Shown one piece after another: positions 1 through 8,179 of a DNA stretch of 64,000 bases. The DNA lies in assembly GCF_032248695.1 (NCBI RefSeq), contig NZ_JAVHXC010000005.1:262774-326773 (forward strand). Direction: 5' to 3'. This stretch comes from Dietzia sp032248695. Its GTDB lineage: Bacteria > Actinomycetota > Actinomycetes > Mycobacteriales > Mycobacteriaceae. Position numbers and translations under genes: made by a program. Numbering within the stretch: position 1 is the stretch's first letter; the number at the start of each line of letters is the position of its first letter. The notes under the pieces are model-generated. The model did not search any database and was not told where the DNA came from. It saw nothing but the letters and a program-made list of their open reading frames with translations.

Positions 1-813
1 GTGGCGCTGGGCTTCGGCTTCCGCTGCGGCTTCCTGGGCCTGCTGCACATGGAGATCACCCGCGACCGACTCGAGCGCGAGTTCAACCTCGACCTCATCT
101 CCACCGCGCCCAACGTGGTCTACCGGGTGGTGGCCGAGGACGGCACCGAGCACCAGGTCACCAACCCGTCCTACTGGCCCGAGGGCAAGAACCGCGAGGT
201 CTACGAGCCGATCGTCAAGTGCACGATCATCGTGCCGAGCGACTACGTGGGCACGACGATGGAGCTGTGTCAGTCCAAGCGTGGCGAGATGAAGGGCATG
301 GACTACCTGTCGGAGACGCGCGTCGAGCTGCGCTACGTCCTGCCGATGGGCGAGATCATCTTCGACTTCTTCGACTCCCTCAAGTCCCGCACCAAGGGCT
401 ACGCGTCGATGGACTACGAGGAGGCCGGCGAGCAGATCGCGGACCTGGTCAAGGTCGACATCCTGCTGCAGGGCGAGGCCGTGGACGCGTTCAGCGCGAT
501 CGTGCACCGTGACCACGCGCAGGCGTACGGCAACAAGATGACGGTCAAGCTCAAGGAGCTCATCCCGCGTCAGCAGTACGAGGTGCCGGTCCAGGCGGCG
601 ATCGGGTCGAAGATCATCGCGCGCGAGAACATCCGCGCCATCCGCAAGGACGTGCTGTCCAAGTGCTACGGCGGCGACATCAGCCGTAAGCGCAAGCTGC
701 TGGAAAAGCAGAAGGAGGGTAAGAAGCGGATGAAGTCCATCGGTCGGGTGGACGTGCCGCAGGAGGCCTTCGTGGCGGCGTTGTCGGCGGATTCGAGCGC
801 GGAGAAGAAGTAG
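1..813 (+). CDS. lepA: Elongation factor 4 (LepA), C-terminal part, cut by window start
   Basis: Ribosomal back-translocase GTPase; only the last ~270 residues are present. The window opens inside the gene: the first codon reads GTG but continues a conserved internal stretch (ALGFGFRCGFLGLLHMEITR) that in this family lies downstream of the GTPase and domain II regions, so it is not a start. The remainder holds the EF-G-like domains III/V and the LepA-specific C-terminal domain, with the conserved end region SIGRVDVPQEAF. The full protein is usually ~600-620 residues. The stop is TAG at 811-813. Next comes a convergent CGNR gene. Identity is secure; the G-domain lies outside the window. Confidence 0.96.
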   Translation: MALGFGFRCGFLGLLHMEITRDRLEREFNLDLISTAPNVVYRVVAEDGTEHQVTNPSYWPEGKNREVYEPIVKCTIIVPSDYVGTTMELCQSKRGEMKGMDYLSETRVELRYVLPMGEIIFDFFDSLKSRTKGYASMDYEEAGEQIADLVKVDILLQGEAVDAFSAIVHRDHAQAYGNKMTVKLKELIPRQQYEVPVQAAIGSKIIARENIRAIRKDVLSKCYGGDISRKRKLLEKQKEGKKRMKSIGRVDVPQEAFVAALSADSSAEKK

Positions 814-841
814 TCCCGCGACCCGGGCCGCCCGGCGGCCG

Positions 842-1354
842 TCAGGCCCGGGCGCGGTGGCGGCGCACGGCGCAGCGGTTGGTGCAGCGCGTCGAGCAGT
901 AGGCCTTGCGCCCGTTGCGGGTGGTGTCGGCGAAGACGGCGTCGCAGTCGTCGGCCGCGCACCGCGCGAGCCGGTCGATGCCGCGTGAGGTGAGGTGCAG
1001 GGCGGTGCCGACGGAGAACATGGCGGTGAGCAAGCGGGCGAAGCTGACGTCGTCGGCGCGGTAGTGGACGTGCCAGTGCCCGTCGTGGTCGGTGAGGCGC
1101 GGGGGCTCGGCGTGGACGGCGAGGAGCGCGTTGAGGGCGTCGGCGCGTCCCCGGGGCTCGGTGGTGTCGACGACGACGAGCCACGCGTCGAGGAACGCCC
1201 CGACCTCCGCGAGGTCCGCGTCCGAGGCCTCCCGGTCGATCGTCACCCCCGCTTCGCGGCAGCGGTCCACCAGTTCGCGGGTGGAGCGGGGGCGGCGGTT
1301 GGCCAGGTCGGCGGCCAGGGTGACCGGATCGGCCCCGTAAGGGTTGATATACAC
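842..1354 (-). CDS. CGNR zinc-finger (ABATE-domain) putative transcriptional regulator
   Basis: 170 residues from a GTG start at 1354. The N-terminal ~125 residues match the ABATE ligand-sensing type domain, and the C-terminus carries the zinc finger: RCAADDCDAVFADT, then YCSTRCTNRCAVRRHR. The name-giving C-G-N-R element here reads C-T-N-R. Family members are small stand-alone proteins thought to bind DNA, often beside transporters or stress genes. This gene is divergent from the TSUP permease at 1372, with 17 bp between the two GTG starts, so it may regulate that permease. That is inferred from layout only; no operator was identified. Confidence 0.85.
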   Translation of the reverse strand: MYINPYGADPVTLAADLANRRPRSTRELVDRCREAGVTIDREASDADLAEVGAFLDAWLVVVDTTEPRGRADALNALLAVHAEPPRLTDHDGHWHVHYRADDVSFARLLTAMFSVGTALHLTSRGIDRLARCAADDCDAVFADTTRNGRKAYCSTRCTNRCAVRRHRARA

Positions 1355-1371
1355 AAACCGATTACAGCACA

Positions 1372-2202
1372 GTGATCGGCATGCCCACCCCCGTCGCGAG
1401 CATCGTCTCGTCCTCCGCCCTCGGCGTCTCGTTCTGGGTCCTCGTGGCCCTGGTCCTCGCGGCGTTCGTCGCGGGCTGGGTCGATTCGGTCGTGGGCGGT
1501 GGCGGCCTCATCCAGCTCCCCGCGTTGGTGATCGCCCTGCCGGCCGAGGCCTCGACCCCCGAGGTGCTCGGCACCAACAAGCTCTCCTCCGTGGCGGGGA
1601 CGCTCGTGGCCACCCTGACCTATCTCCGGAAGATCAGGGTGCCGGTGGCGATGGTGCTGCCGCTGGTGGTGGCGGCGTTCGCCGGGTCCGCGGCGGGGTC
1701 GTCGGTGGCGCGGTTCATCCCCAAGGACCTGCTCACCCCCATCGTCCTGGTCGCCGTGATCGCGGTGGGGGCCTACACGTGGTTCAAGCCGACGATGGGC
1801 CGCGTGCACGAGGAGCGACACGCGGGCTGGGCGCGGACCTGGCGTTCCGCGCTCATCGGGCTCGTGATCGGCTTCTACGACGGGGTGCTCGGCCCGGGCA
1901 CCGGCTCGTTCTTCGTCATCGCGATCGTCGCGCTGCTCGGCTTCGGCTTCCTCCAGGGCACCGTCGCGGCCAAGCTCGCCAATCTCACCACCAACATCGC
2001 CTCGATCCTCGTGTTCGGCCTCCACGGCGAACTGCTGTGGCTCATCGGCGGGTGCATGGCGGTGGCGAACCTGGCGGGCGGGTTCATCGGGGCCCGGATG
2101 GCGATGCGGCACGGCAACGAGTTCATCCGCACCGTGTTCCTGGTCGTCATCTCGATCCTCGCGGCGCGGCTGGCGTGGGAGACGGCCACGCAGTGGCTCT
2201 GA
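1372..2202 (+). CDS. TSUP (TauE/SafE/YfcA) family membrane permease
   Basis: 276-residue polytopic membrane protein with about eight hydrophobic segments. The conserved N-terminal family element GWVDSVVGGGGLIQLPALV is followed by the internal-repeat counterpart IGFYDGVLGPGTGSFFVIA. The family exports or takes up small organic or inorganic sulfur anions (sulfite, sulfoacetate, taurine-related) or other weak acids, and no substrate can be read here. GTG at 1372 is the longest start; ATG at 1381 is an equally good alternative three codons in. It is divergent from a CGNR regulator 17 bp away, and the M3 peptidase follows after 30 bp. Confidence 0.9.
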   Translation: MIGMPTPVASIVSSSALGVSFWVLVALVLAAFVAGWVDSVVGGGGLIQLPALVIALPAEASTPEVLGTNKLSSVAGTLVATLTYLRKIRVPVAMVLPLVVAAFAGSAAGSSVARFIPKDLLTPIVLVAVIAVGAYTWFKPTMGRVHEERHAGWARTWRSALIGLVIGFYDGVLGPGTGSFFVIAIVALLGFGFLQGTVAAKLANLTTNIASILVFGLHGELLWLIGGCMAVANLAGGFIGARMAMRHGNEFIRTVFLVVISILAARLAWETATQWL

Positions 2203-2232
2203 CGGGTCGGTGGCGGACGTAGACTGCCCGGC

Positions 2233-4341
2233 ATGACCCTTCCGAGCCCCGAGGCCCCGCGTCACCCGCTGCTCGACGAGTCCCCGCTGCCGTACGGGCT
2301 GCCCGACTTCGCGGCGGTCCGCGACGAGGACCTGGAACCGGCCATCCGCACCGCGATCGACGACCACGCCGCGGAGATCGCCGCGATCGTCGCCACTCCC
2401 GAGGCACCGACCGCCGAGAACACGGTGGTCGCCCTCGAGCGGTCCGGGTCGGCGTTGGACCGCGTGCTGTCCCTCTTCTACGGGCTGCTCGGACCGGACG
2501 CCACGCCCGCCCGCCTCGCCGTGGATCGGGTCGTCTCGCCGCTGCTCGCCGCCCACCGCTCGTCCGTGATGACGGACCCGGGCCTGTTCGCCCGCGTCGA
2601 CGCCGTCCACGCCGCGCTCGAGGCCGGCGAGCTGGACCTCGACGAGGAGACCGAGCGACTCGTCCGCCGGCACCACCGGGACCTGCTCCGCGCCGGTGCC
2701 GCGCTCGACGACCCGGACCGGGCCCGCCTCACCGCGATCGACACCCGCCTCGCCGAGCTCACCACCGAGTTCGGCGAGAACCTGCTCGCCTCGACCACCG
2801 AGCTGGCCGTCCCCGTGACCGACGAGGCCGAGCTCGCCGGGCTCCCGGAGTCGATGCGGGCCACCCTCGCCGCGAGCGCGGCCGACGCCGGCCGGGACGG
2901 CTGGCTGATCCCGCTGGGCCTGCCCACCGTCCAGCCGATCACCGCGTGGCTCGACGACGCCGGGCTGCGTCGCCGCGTGTCCGAGGCCTCGCTGGCCCGG
3001 GGCGCGACCCCCGGCCACGACAACACCCCGATCGTGCTGGAGATCGTGCGCCTGCGCGCCGAGCGTGCCCGGCTGCTCGGGCTGGGGTCCCACGCGGAGC
3101 ACGTGCTCGCGGTCGAGACGGCGGGGACTCCCGACGCGGCGCGGGGCCTGCTGCTCGACGTGGTCGACGCCGCCGTCACCAACGCCCGGAACGAGGCCAA
3201 GGACCTGCTCGGCGGGGAGGAGCGCGAGCTGCACCCGGCCGACTGGGCGTGGGAGTCCGAGCGGCTGCGCGCCGAGCGGTTCCGCGTGGACGACGCGACC
3301 GTGCGTCCGTACTTCGAGCTCGAGCGGGTCCTCCGCGACGGCGTCATGCACGCGGCGTCGCAGCTGTACGGCCTGCGCTTCGCCGAGCGCACCGACCTCG
3401 CCGGGTACCTGCCCGACGTCCGCGTGATCGAGGTGTTCGACGACGAGCGGGCGGAGCCCGACGCCGGCGTGGGTCTGCTGCTGCTGGACTACTACGCCCG
3501 CCCCACCAAGCGCGGCGGCGCGTGGATGAGTTCGTTCCGCGACCAGTCGCGGCTCCTGGGCTCGCGCCCGGTCGTCGTCAACGTCATGAACCTCGCCCGT
3601 CCCGCGGCGGGGCAGCCCACGCTGCTCACCATGGACGAGGTCACCACGATGTTCCACGAGTTCGGGCACGCCCTGCACGGCCTGCTGTCGGACGTGGAGT
3701 ACCCGGTGTTCTCCGGCACCTCGGTCCCGCGCGACTTCGTCGAGTTCCCCTCGCAGGTCAACGAGATGTGGGCGCGCCGCCCCGAGATGCTCGCGCACTA
3801 CGCCCGCCATGTCGAGACCGGGGAGCCGATCGACGCGGAGCTGGTCGAGCGGCTGAAGGAGGCCGAGCGTTTCGGCGAGGGCCAGGCCACCGTCGAGTAC
3901 CTCGCCGCCGCTCTGCTCGACCTGGCGTGGCACTCCCTCTCGCCGGAGGAGGCCGAGGCCGTCACCGACGTCGACGAGTTCGAGGCCCGGGTGCTGGCGG
4001 ACGCCGGCCTCGACGTCCCGGGGATCGAGCCGCGGTACCGGTCGCGGTACTTCCAGCACGTCTTCGCCGGCGGGTACTCCGCCGCGTACTACTCGTACTT
4101 CTGGGCCGAGGTGCTCGACGCCGACGCCGCCGAGTGGTTCGTCGAGCGCGGGGGTCTGAAGCGGGAGTCGGGCGACCGGATGCGCCGCGAGGTGCTCTCC
4201 CGGGGCGGGGCGATCGACTTCCTGGACGCCTATCGGCGGATGCGCGGGTCCGAGCCGAGCACGGCCGCGCTGCTGCGGCGCCGCGGGCTCGACTCCTCGG
4301 TGGTGGGAGGCCGCCGCGCCGCCGCCACCGGGCGGTCGTAG
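2233..4341 (+). CDS. M3 family zinc metallopeptidase (oligopeptidase A / Dcp type)
   Basis: 702-residue cytoplasmic oligopeptidase, the usual length for bacterial peptidyl-dipeptidase Dcp and oligopeptidase A. The zinc motif HEFGH lies at residues 475-479 in MFHEFGHALHGLL, and the third-ligand helix follows as DFVEFPSQVNEMW. The C-terminal FAGGYSAAYYSYFWAEVLDADA is the family's substrate-binding Tyr/His loop. It degrades short peptides left by proteasome or Clp digestion. It has no signal peptide. A TAGACT box (2220-2225) ends 7 nt before the ATG and there is no Shine-Dalgarno, so the mRNA is probably leaderless. Confidence 0.95.
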   Translation: MTLPSPEAPRHPLLDESPLPYGLPDFAAVRDEDLEPAIRTAIDDHAAEIAAIVATPEAPTAENTVVALERSGSALDRVLSLFYGLLGPDATPARLAVDRVVSPLLAAHRSSVMTDPGLFARVDAVHAALEAGELDLDEETERLVRRHHRDLLRAGAALDDPDRARLTAIDTRLAELTTEFGENLLASTTELAVPVTDEAELAGLPESMRATLAASAADAGRDGWLIPLGLPTVQPITAWLDDAGLRRRVSEASLARGATPGHDNTPIVLEIVRLRAERARLLGLGSHAEHVLAVETAGTPDAARGLLLDVVDAAVTNARNEAKDLLGGEERELHPADWAWESERLRAERFRVDDATVRPYFELERVLRDGVMHAASQLYGLRFAERTDLAGYLPDVRVIEVFDDERAEPDAGVGLLLLDYYARPTKRGGAWMSSFRDQSRLLGSRPVVVNVMNLARPAAGQPTLLTMDEVTTMFHEFGHALHGLLSDVEYPVFSGTSVPRDFVEFPSQVNEMWARRPEMLAHYARHVETGEPIDAELVERLKEAERFGEGQATVEYLAAALLDLAWHSLSPEEAEAVTDVDEFEARVLADAGLDVPGIEPRYRSRYFQHVFAGGYSAAYYSYFWAEVLDADAAEWFVERGGLKRESGDRMRREVLSRGGAIDFLDAYRRMRGSEPSTAALLRRRGLDSSVVGGRRAAATGRS

Positions 4342-4350
4342 GATCCCTGC

Positions 4351-4560
4351 GTGACCGGGTTCCTGCAGCTGTGGGACAGGGTCGAACTCTGGCTCGCCAC
4401 CCTGCCGTTCGCGCTGCAGGTCGCGATCCTGCTCGTGATGGGGCTGCCGCTGTTCCTCCTCGCCGCCGTGGCGGTGGAGTGGATCGCGGACGTCCTCGTC
4501 CAGAAGTTCCGTGCGCTGGTCGCGTCGCGGACCGCCGAGACCGGGAAGGAGGTCCGCTGA
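4351..4560 (+). CDS. Small membrane protein of unknown function (69 aa)
   Basis: Not recognised beyond being a short membrane protein. After an amphipathic N-terminus it has one strong hydrophobic segment (about residues 21-45, LQVAILLVMGLPLFLLAAVA), followed by a basic/charged C-terminal tail ending AETGKEVR. The start is GTG at 4351, which lies exactly 7 nt after a TAGGAT box (4339-4344) that overlaps the stop codon of the upstream peptidase, so it could be leaderless. Its stop TGA overlaps the ATG of the next 27-residue peptide by one base. The pair looks translationally coupled and may form a small membrane complex (inference). Confidence 0.7.
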   Translation: MTGFLQLWDRVELWLATLPFALQVAILLVMGLPLFLLAAVAVEWIADVLVQKFRALVASRTAETGKEVR

Positions 4561-4643
4561 TGCCCCGGTCGCGTGTGACTCTCGCCCTCGTCCTGTTGAT
4601 CGCGCTCGTCGTGATCGCGTGGGTCCTCGTCGAGGTGCTGTAG
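4560..4643 (+). CDS. 27-residue hydrophobic micropeptide
   Basis: ATG at 4560 shares its A with the TGA stop of the 69-aa membrane protein gene (TGATG junction). The 27 residues MPRSRVTLALVLLIALVVIA... are a basic N-terminus plus one ~19-residue transmembrane helix ending VEVL, then TAG. GGAAGGAGG-like sequence just upstream (AAGGAGG, about 4547-4553) is a good ribosome-binding site. It is too small for default gene callers. The coding call rests on the tight overlap, the ribosome-binding site, the positive-inside helix and the in-frame stop. Function unknown. Confidence 0.6.
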   Translation: MPRSRVTLALVLLIALVVIAWVLVEVL

Positions 4644-4718
4644 ACCCGTTCACATCGGCGTCCCGGCGAACGCGTGCAACGCGGCCCGTGGGGCCATACC
4701 CGGACGTACACTCCCTCC

Positions 4719-6896
4719 ATGCAGCGCTTGAGCGGACTGGACGCCAGCTTCCTGTACTTCGAGACCAGGTCCCAGCTCCTGCACGTGTGCGGGCTGATCG
4801 TCCTCGACGTCTCGGAGATGCCCGACGGGTACTCCTTCGAGGCGGTGCGGCACGAACTGGCCCGCCGGATCAAGGGGATGCCGCCGTTCCGTCGCAAACT
4901 CCACGATTCGCTGCTCAACGTGGACCACCCGGTGTGGGTCGAGGACGAGGCCTTCGACATCGACCATCACCTGCATCGGGTCGGTATCCCGGCACCCGGT
5001 GGTGACCTCGAGTTGGCGGAGCTGTGCGCTCACCTGGCCGGCCAGCCGATCGACCGGTCGATGCCGCTGTGGCAGATGTACGTCATCGAGGGCCTGCCCG
5101 ACGGCCGCGTGGCCGTCTTCGCCAAGATGCACCACTCGACCGTGGACGGGGTCACGGGGGCCAACATGCTCTCGCAGCTGTGCACCCTGACGCCGGAGGA
5201 CCCGGAACTCGACGAGGCGCTGGTCGCGGAGACCGCCGGCGGGTCGGGGGCGATCGAGCTGGCCGTGGGCGGGGCCCTGTCGCGGCTGGCCACGCCGTGG
5301 CGGCTGGCCACGCTGCTCCCGGGCACGCTCGGCGTGCTGCCCTCGTGGATCAACCGGGCCCGCAAGGGGCTGGCCATGCCCGCGCCGTTCACCGCGCCGC
5401 GGACCCCGTTCAACCGCACGATCACCGGGCACCGGTCCATCTCGTTCGCCAGTGTGGACCTCGAGGACATCAAGCGCGTGAAGAACGCCTTCGGCACCAC
5501 GGTCAACGACGTGGTCCTGGCGGTGTGTTCGACCGCGCTGCGCACCTACCTCGACGGGCTGGACGCCCGGCCGCGCAAGCCTCTCATCGCGATGGTGCCC
5601 ATGTCCGTACACGCCGCGGAGTCCAGGCCCGGCACCAACCGGGTGTCGGGCATGTTCATGTCGCTGGCCACGGACATCGACGACCCGGTGGGGCGGCTCG
5701 AGGCGATCCGCGACGCCAACACCGTGGCCAAGGACCACACCGATGCGCTCGACGCCAACCTGCTCACCGACTGGGCGCAGTTCGCGGCACCGTCGGTGTT
5801 CGGCTCCGCCGTGCGCATGTACTCGAGGCTGCGGCTGTCCGAGCGGCACCCCGTCGTGCACAACCTCGTCATCTCGAACGTTCCCGGGCCCAACTTCCCG
5901 CTGTACTTCCTGGGCGCGAGGATCGAGAAGATGATGCCGCTCGGCCCGGTGTTCCACGGTGCGGGCCTGAACTGCACGGTGATGTCGCTGGACGGGCGCC
6001 TGCACTTCGGCTTCATCGCGTGCAAGGACCTGGTGCCGGACCCGTGGCCGCTGGCGAACGCGGTCGGTGACGCCCTGGCGGAGCTCGTCGCCGCGGCGGA
6101 GGTACGCGAGCGCGACGGCGCCCCGTCCACGGAGCGCAGGTCGGTCGAGGAACTGGGCCGGCAGCGCCGGGAGCAGCGCGCCGCCGCCAGGAAGCTGCGG
6201 GAGAACGCCGACGCCGCCGAATCGATCGGTCCCACCGGTCCCGCGGACGCCGGGGAGGCCGGCGACCCGGCCGGTGCGGCGGACCCGGCGGAGCCCGAGC
6301 AGCCGGCGGGCCCGCCGACGCCCGCCAAGAAGGCTCCCGCGAAGAAGGCTCCCGCCAAGAAAACCGCGGCCAAGAAGGCTCCCGCCAAGAAGACCGCGGC
6401 GGCAAAGGCACCGGCCAAGAAGACACCGGCCAAGGAGACACCGGCCACGAAAGCGCCCGCGAGGAAGGCCCCGGCCGGGAAGTCCGGAGCCGGTACGAGT
6501 GCGGCGGCCAAGCGGCGCGCCAAGCCCACCGGTTCCAAGCCGGCCGCCACGTCCGGGGGCGGTGCGGGTCCCGGCCGACCGTCCGCCGTGCCGGACACCC
6601 CCGCGGGCCGGGCGACGCCCGACGACGCCGCGCAGGCGCCGACCTACAGTGCCCCCGCGGCCGCCACCCCCGGCGGAGAGGCGGGGCCCGACCGTCCGAC
6701 CGCCGTGCCCCACACGCCTGCGGGCCCGGGCACCCCCGACGACGCTGCCCGGACACCGACGTACAGCGCACCTGCGGCTACAGTTTCCGGAGACGACGAT
6801 CTCTCGGCGACCACGACCCCGCCGATCGAGACGCTGCCCACCCCGGGCACGACAGGAGGTGAGACCGGATCGGACACCGAGACCGGTCGGATGTGA
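4719..6896 (+). CDS. WS/DGAT wax ester synthase / diacylglycerol acyltransferase with histone-like tail
   Basis: Acyltransferase making triacylglycerol or wax esters from acyl-CoA. The ATG at 4719 starts MQRLSGLDASFLYFET, the family N-terminus; a TACACT box at 4707-4712 ends 6 nt before it (leaderless type). The catalytic motif HHSTVDG is at residues 138-144, and NVPGPNFPLYFLGA marks the C-terminal family domain, which ends near residue 465. About 260 further residues follow: an Arg/Glu-rich helix, then a Lys/Ala/Pro repeat stretch (about residues 534-600, units such as APAKKAPAKKTAAKK), then two ~39-residue acidic Pro-rich repeats. Usual family length is 450-480 residues. The tail resembles HupB/H1-type DNA-binding tails. 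Confidence 0.95.
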   Translation: MQRLSGLDASFLYFETRSQLLHVCGLIVLDVSEMPDGYSFEAVRHELARRIKGMPPFRRKLHDSLLNVDHPVWVEDEAFDIDHHLHRVGIPAPGGDLELAELCAHLAGQPIDRSMPLWQMYVIEGLPDGRVAVFAKMHHSTVDGVTGANMLSQLCTLTPEDPELDEALVAETAGGSGAIELAVGGALSRLATPWRLATLLPGTLGVLPSWINRARKGLAMPAPFTAPRTPFNRTITGHRSISFASVDLEDIKRVKNAFGTTVNDVVLAVCSTALRTYLDGLDARPRKPLIAMVPMSVHAAESRPGTNRVSGMFMSLATDIDDPVGRLEAIRDANTVAKDHTDALDANLLTDWAQFAAPSVFGSAVRMYSRLRLSERHPVVHNLVISNVPGPNFPLYFLGARIEKMMPLGPVFHGAGLNCTVMSLDGRLHFGFIACKDLVPDPWPLANAVGDALAELVAAAEVRERDGAPSTERRSVEELGRQRREQRAAARKLRENADAAESIGPTGPADAGEAGDPAGAADPAEPEQPAGPPTPAKKAPAKKAPAKKTAAKKAPAKKTAAAKAPAKKTPAKETPATKAPARKAPAGKSGAGTSAAAKRRAKPTGSKPAATSGGGAGPGRPSAVPDTPAGRATPDDAAQAPTYSAPAAATPGGEAGPDRPTAVPHTPAGPGTPDDAARTPTYSAPAATVSGDDDLSATTTPPIETLPTPGTTGGETGSDTETGRM

Positions 6897-8110
6897 CGAT
6901 CGCGCCACACGACCCGGCCGAGCTGGCGAGCACGCCCCCGGCCCGAGACCCCCAGGCGCCCTTCGGCATCTACTTGCACGTGCCGTTCTGCTCCACCCGC
7001 TGCGGCTACTGCGACTTCAACACCTACACCGCCGGCGAGCTCGGCTCGGCGACCTCACCCGTCGACTGGGAACGCGCCGCCGCGATCGAGATCGACCGGG
7101 CCGCCCGGGCGCTGTCCGCCGCCGGGACGCCACCGACCGTCGACACCGTCTTCATCGGCGGCGGTACCCCGTCCCTGGTCGGAGCGGACGTCCTCGTGGG
7201 TCTGCTCGGCCGCATCGACGCGGCCTTCGGACTCGCACCGGGGGCCGAGGTCACCACGGAGAGCAACCCCGAATCCACCTCGCCCGAGTTCTTCGAGCGC
7301 CTGCGGGAGGGCGGGTTCACACGCATCTCCCTGGGCATGCAGTCCACCGCGGCGCACGTCCTGCGCATCCTCGACCGGACCCACACGCCCGGCCGGCCGC
7401 AGGAGGCGGTCGCCGAGGCGCTGCGCGCGGGGTTCGAGCACGTCAACCTCGACGTCATCTACGGCACGCCGGGGGAGACCGGGGACGACCTCGCGCGGAC
7501 CCTCGACGCGGTCGTCGACGCCGGGGTCGACCACGTCTCCGCGTACTCGCTCATCGTGGAGGACGGCACCGCCCTGGCCCGCCGGATCCGCCGCGGGGAG
7601 ATGCCCGGCACCGTCGACGACGTGCTGGCGGACCGCTACGAACAGGTGGCCGACCGCCTCGCCCGCGCCGGCTTCCACTGGTACGAGGTCTCCAACTTCG
7701 CCACCGACCCCTCCGCCTACTGCCGCCACAACATCGGCTACTGGCGCGGCGGCGACTGGTGGGGCATCGGACCGGGTGCGCACTCCCACGTCGCCGGGGC
7801 CCGGTGGTGGAACGTCAAGCACCCCGCGCGCTACGCCGCCGAGTGCGATGCCGGGCGGCTGCCCGTCGACGGAGGGGAGATGCTCGACGGCGACGACCGT
7901 CACATCGAGCGGATCATGACCGGCCTCCGGCTGGCCGAGGGGTTGGGCGACGACGCGTTCACGCCGGACGAGCGTGCGCGCGCCGACGAGCGGGTGTCGG
8001 CCGGGCTGCTGCGTCGCCGGGACGCCGACCACCCGGCGGGCCCGGGGTACGCGCTCACCGAGAAGGGCAGGCTGCTCGCCGACGGCGTGGTCCGCGACAT
8101 CCTCGTGTGA
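6893..8110 (+). CDS. hemW: Radical SAM heme chaperone HemW (coproporphyrinogen oxidase-like)
   Basis: 405 residues. The radical-SAM cluster motif CSTRCGYC (Cys33, Cys37, Cys40) sits in LHVPFCSTRCGYCDFNTY, whose following Asp-Phe-Asn is typical of HemW rather than true HemN. The next element, FIGGGTPSL, is the SAM-contacting glycine motif. HemW binds heme and delivers it to target enzymes, and these proteins are often mis-annotated as HemN. The GTG start at 6893 overlaps the WS/DGAT stop by 4 bp (GTGA), so translation is coupled. In Mycobacterium the orthologue sits in the same lepA-to-hrcA interval. Confidence 0.92.
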   Translation: MTIAPHDPAELASTPPARDPQAPFGIYLHVPFCSTRCGYCDFNTYTAGELGSATSPVDWERAAAIEIDRAARALSAAGTPPTVDTVFIGGGTPSLVGADVLVGLLGRIDAAFGLAPGAEVTTESNPESTSPEFFERLREGGFTRISLGMQSTAAHVLRILDRTHTPGRPQEAVAEALRAGFEHVNLDVIYGTPGETGDDLARTLDAVVDAGVDHVSAYSLIVEDGTALARRIRRGEMPGTVDDVLADRYEQVADRLARAGFHWYEVSNFATDPSAYCRHNIGYWRGGDWWGIGPGAHSHVAGARWWNVKHPARYAAECDAGRLPVDGGEMLDGDDRHIERIMTGLRLAEGLGDDAFTPDERARADERVSAGLLRRRDADHPAGPGYALTEKGRLLADGVVRDILV

Positions 8111-8132
8111 GCCGTCGCCGCAGGAACTGGCT

Positions 8133-8138
8133 TAGAAT
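8133..8138 (+). promoter_or_regulatory. Candidate -10 box for hrcA-dnaJ
   Basis: TAGAAT at 8133-8138 in the 69-bp gap before hrcA fits the actinobacterial TANNNT -10 consensus and would give a leader of ~35 nt with the GGGGAGGAG ribosome-binding site at 8165-8173. No convincing -35 and no CIRCE inverted repeat (TTAGCACTC-N9-GAGTGCTAA) is visible here, so the operon is not obviously autoregulated by HrcA from this site. Confidence 0.4.
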
Positions 8139-8179
8139 CGGCGGGAGAACGACCAACAGGAGCAGGGGAGGAGCGGGGT

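Noticed and set aside
1243..4653. 1136-codon minus-strand open frame across TSUP and M3 genes
   Set aside because: Shadow of two real plus-strand genes in high-GC DNA; no start signal, no family motif.
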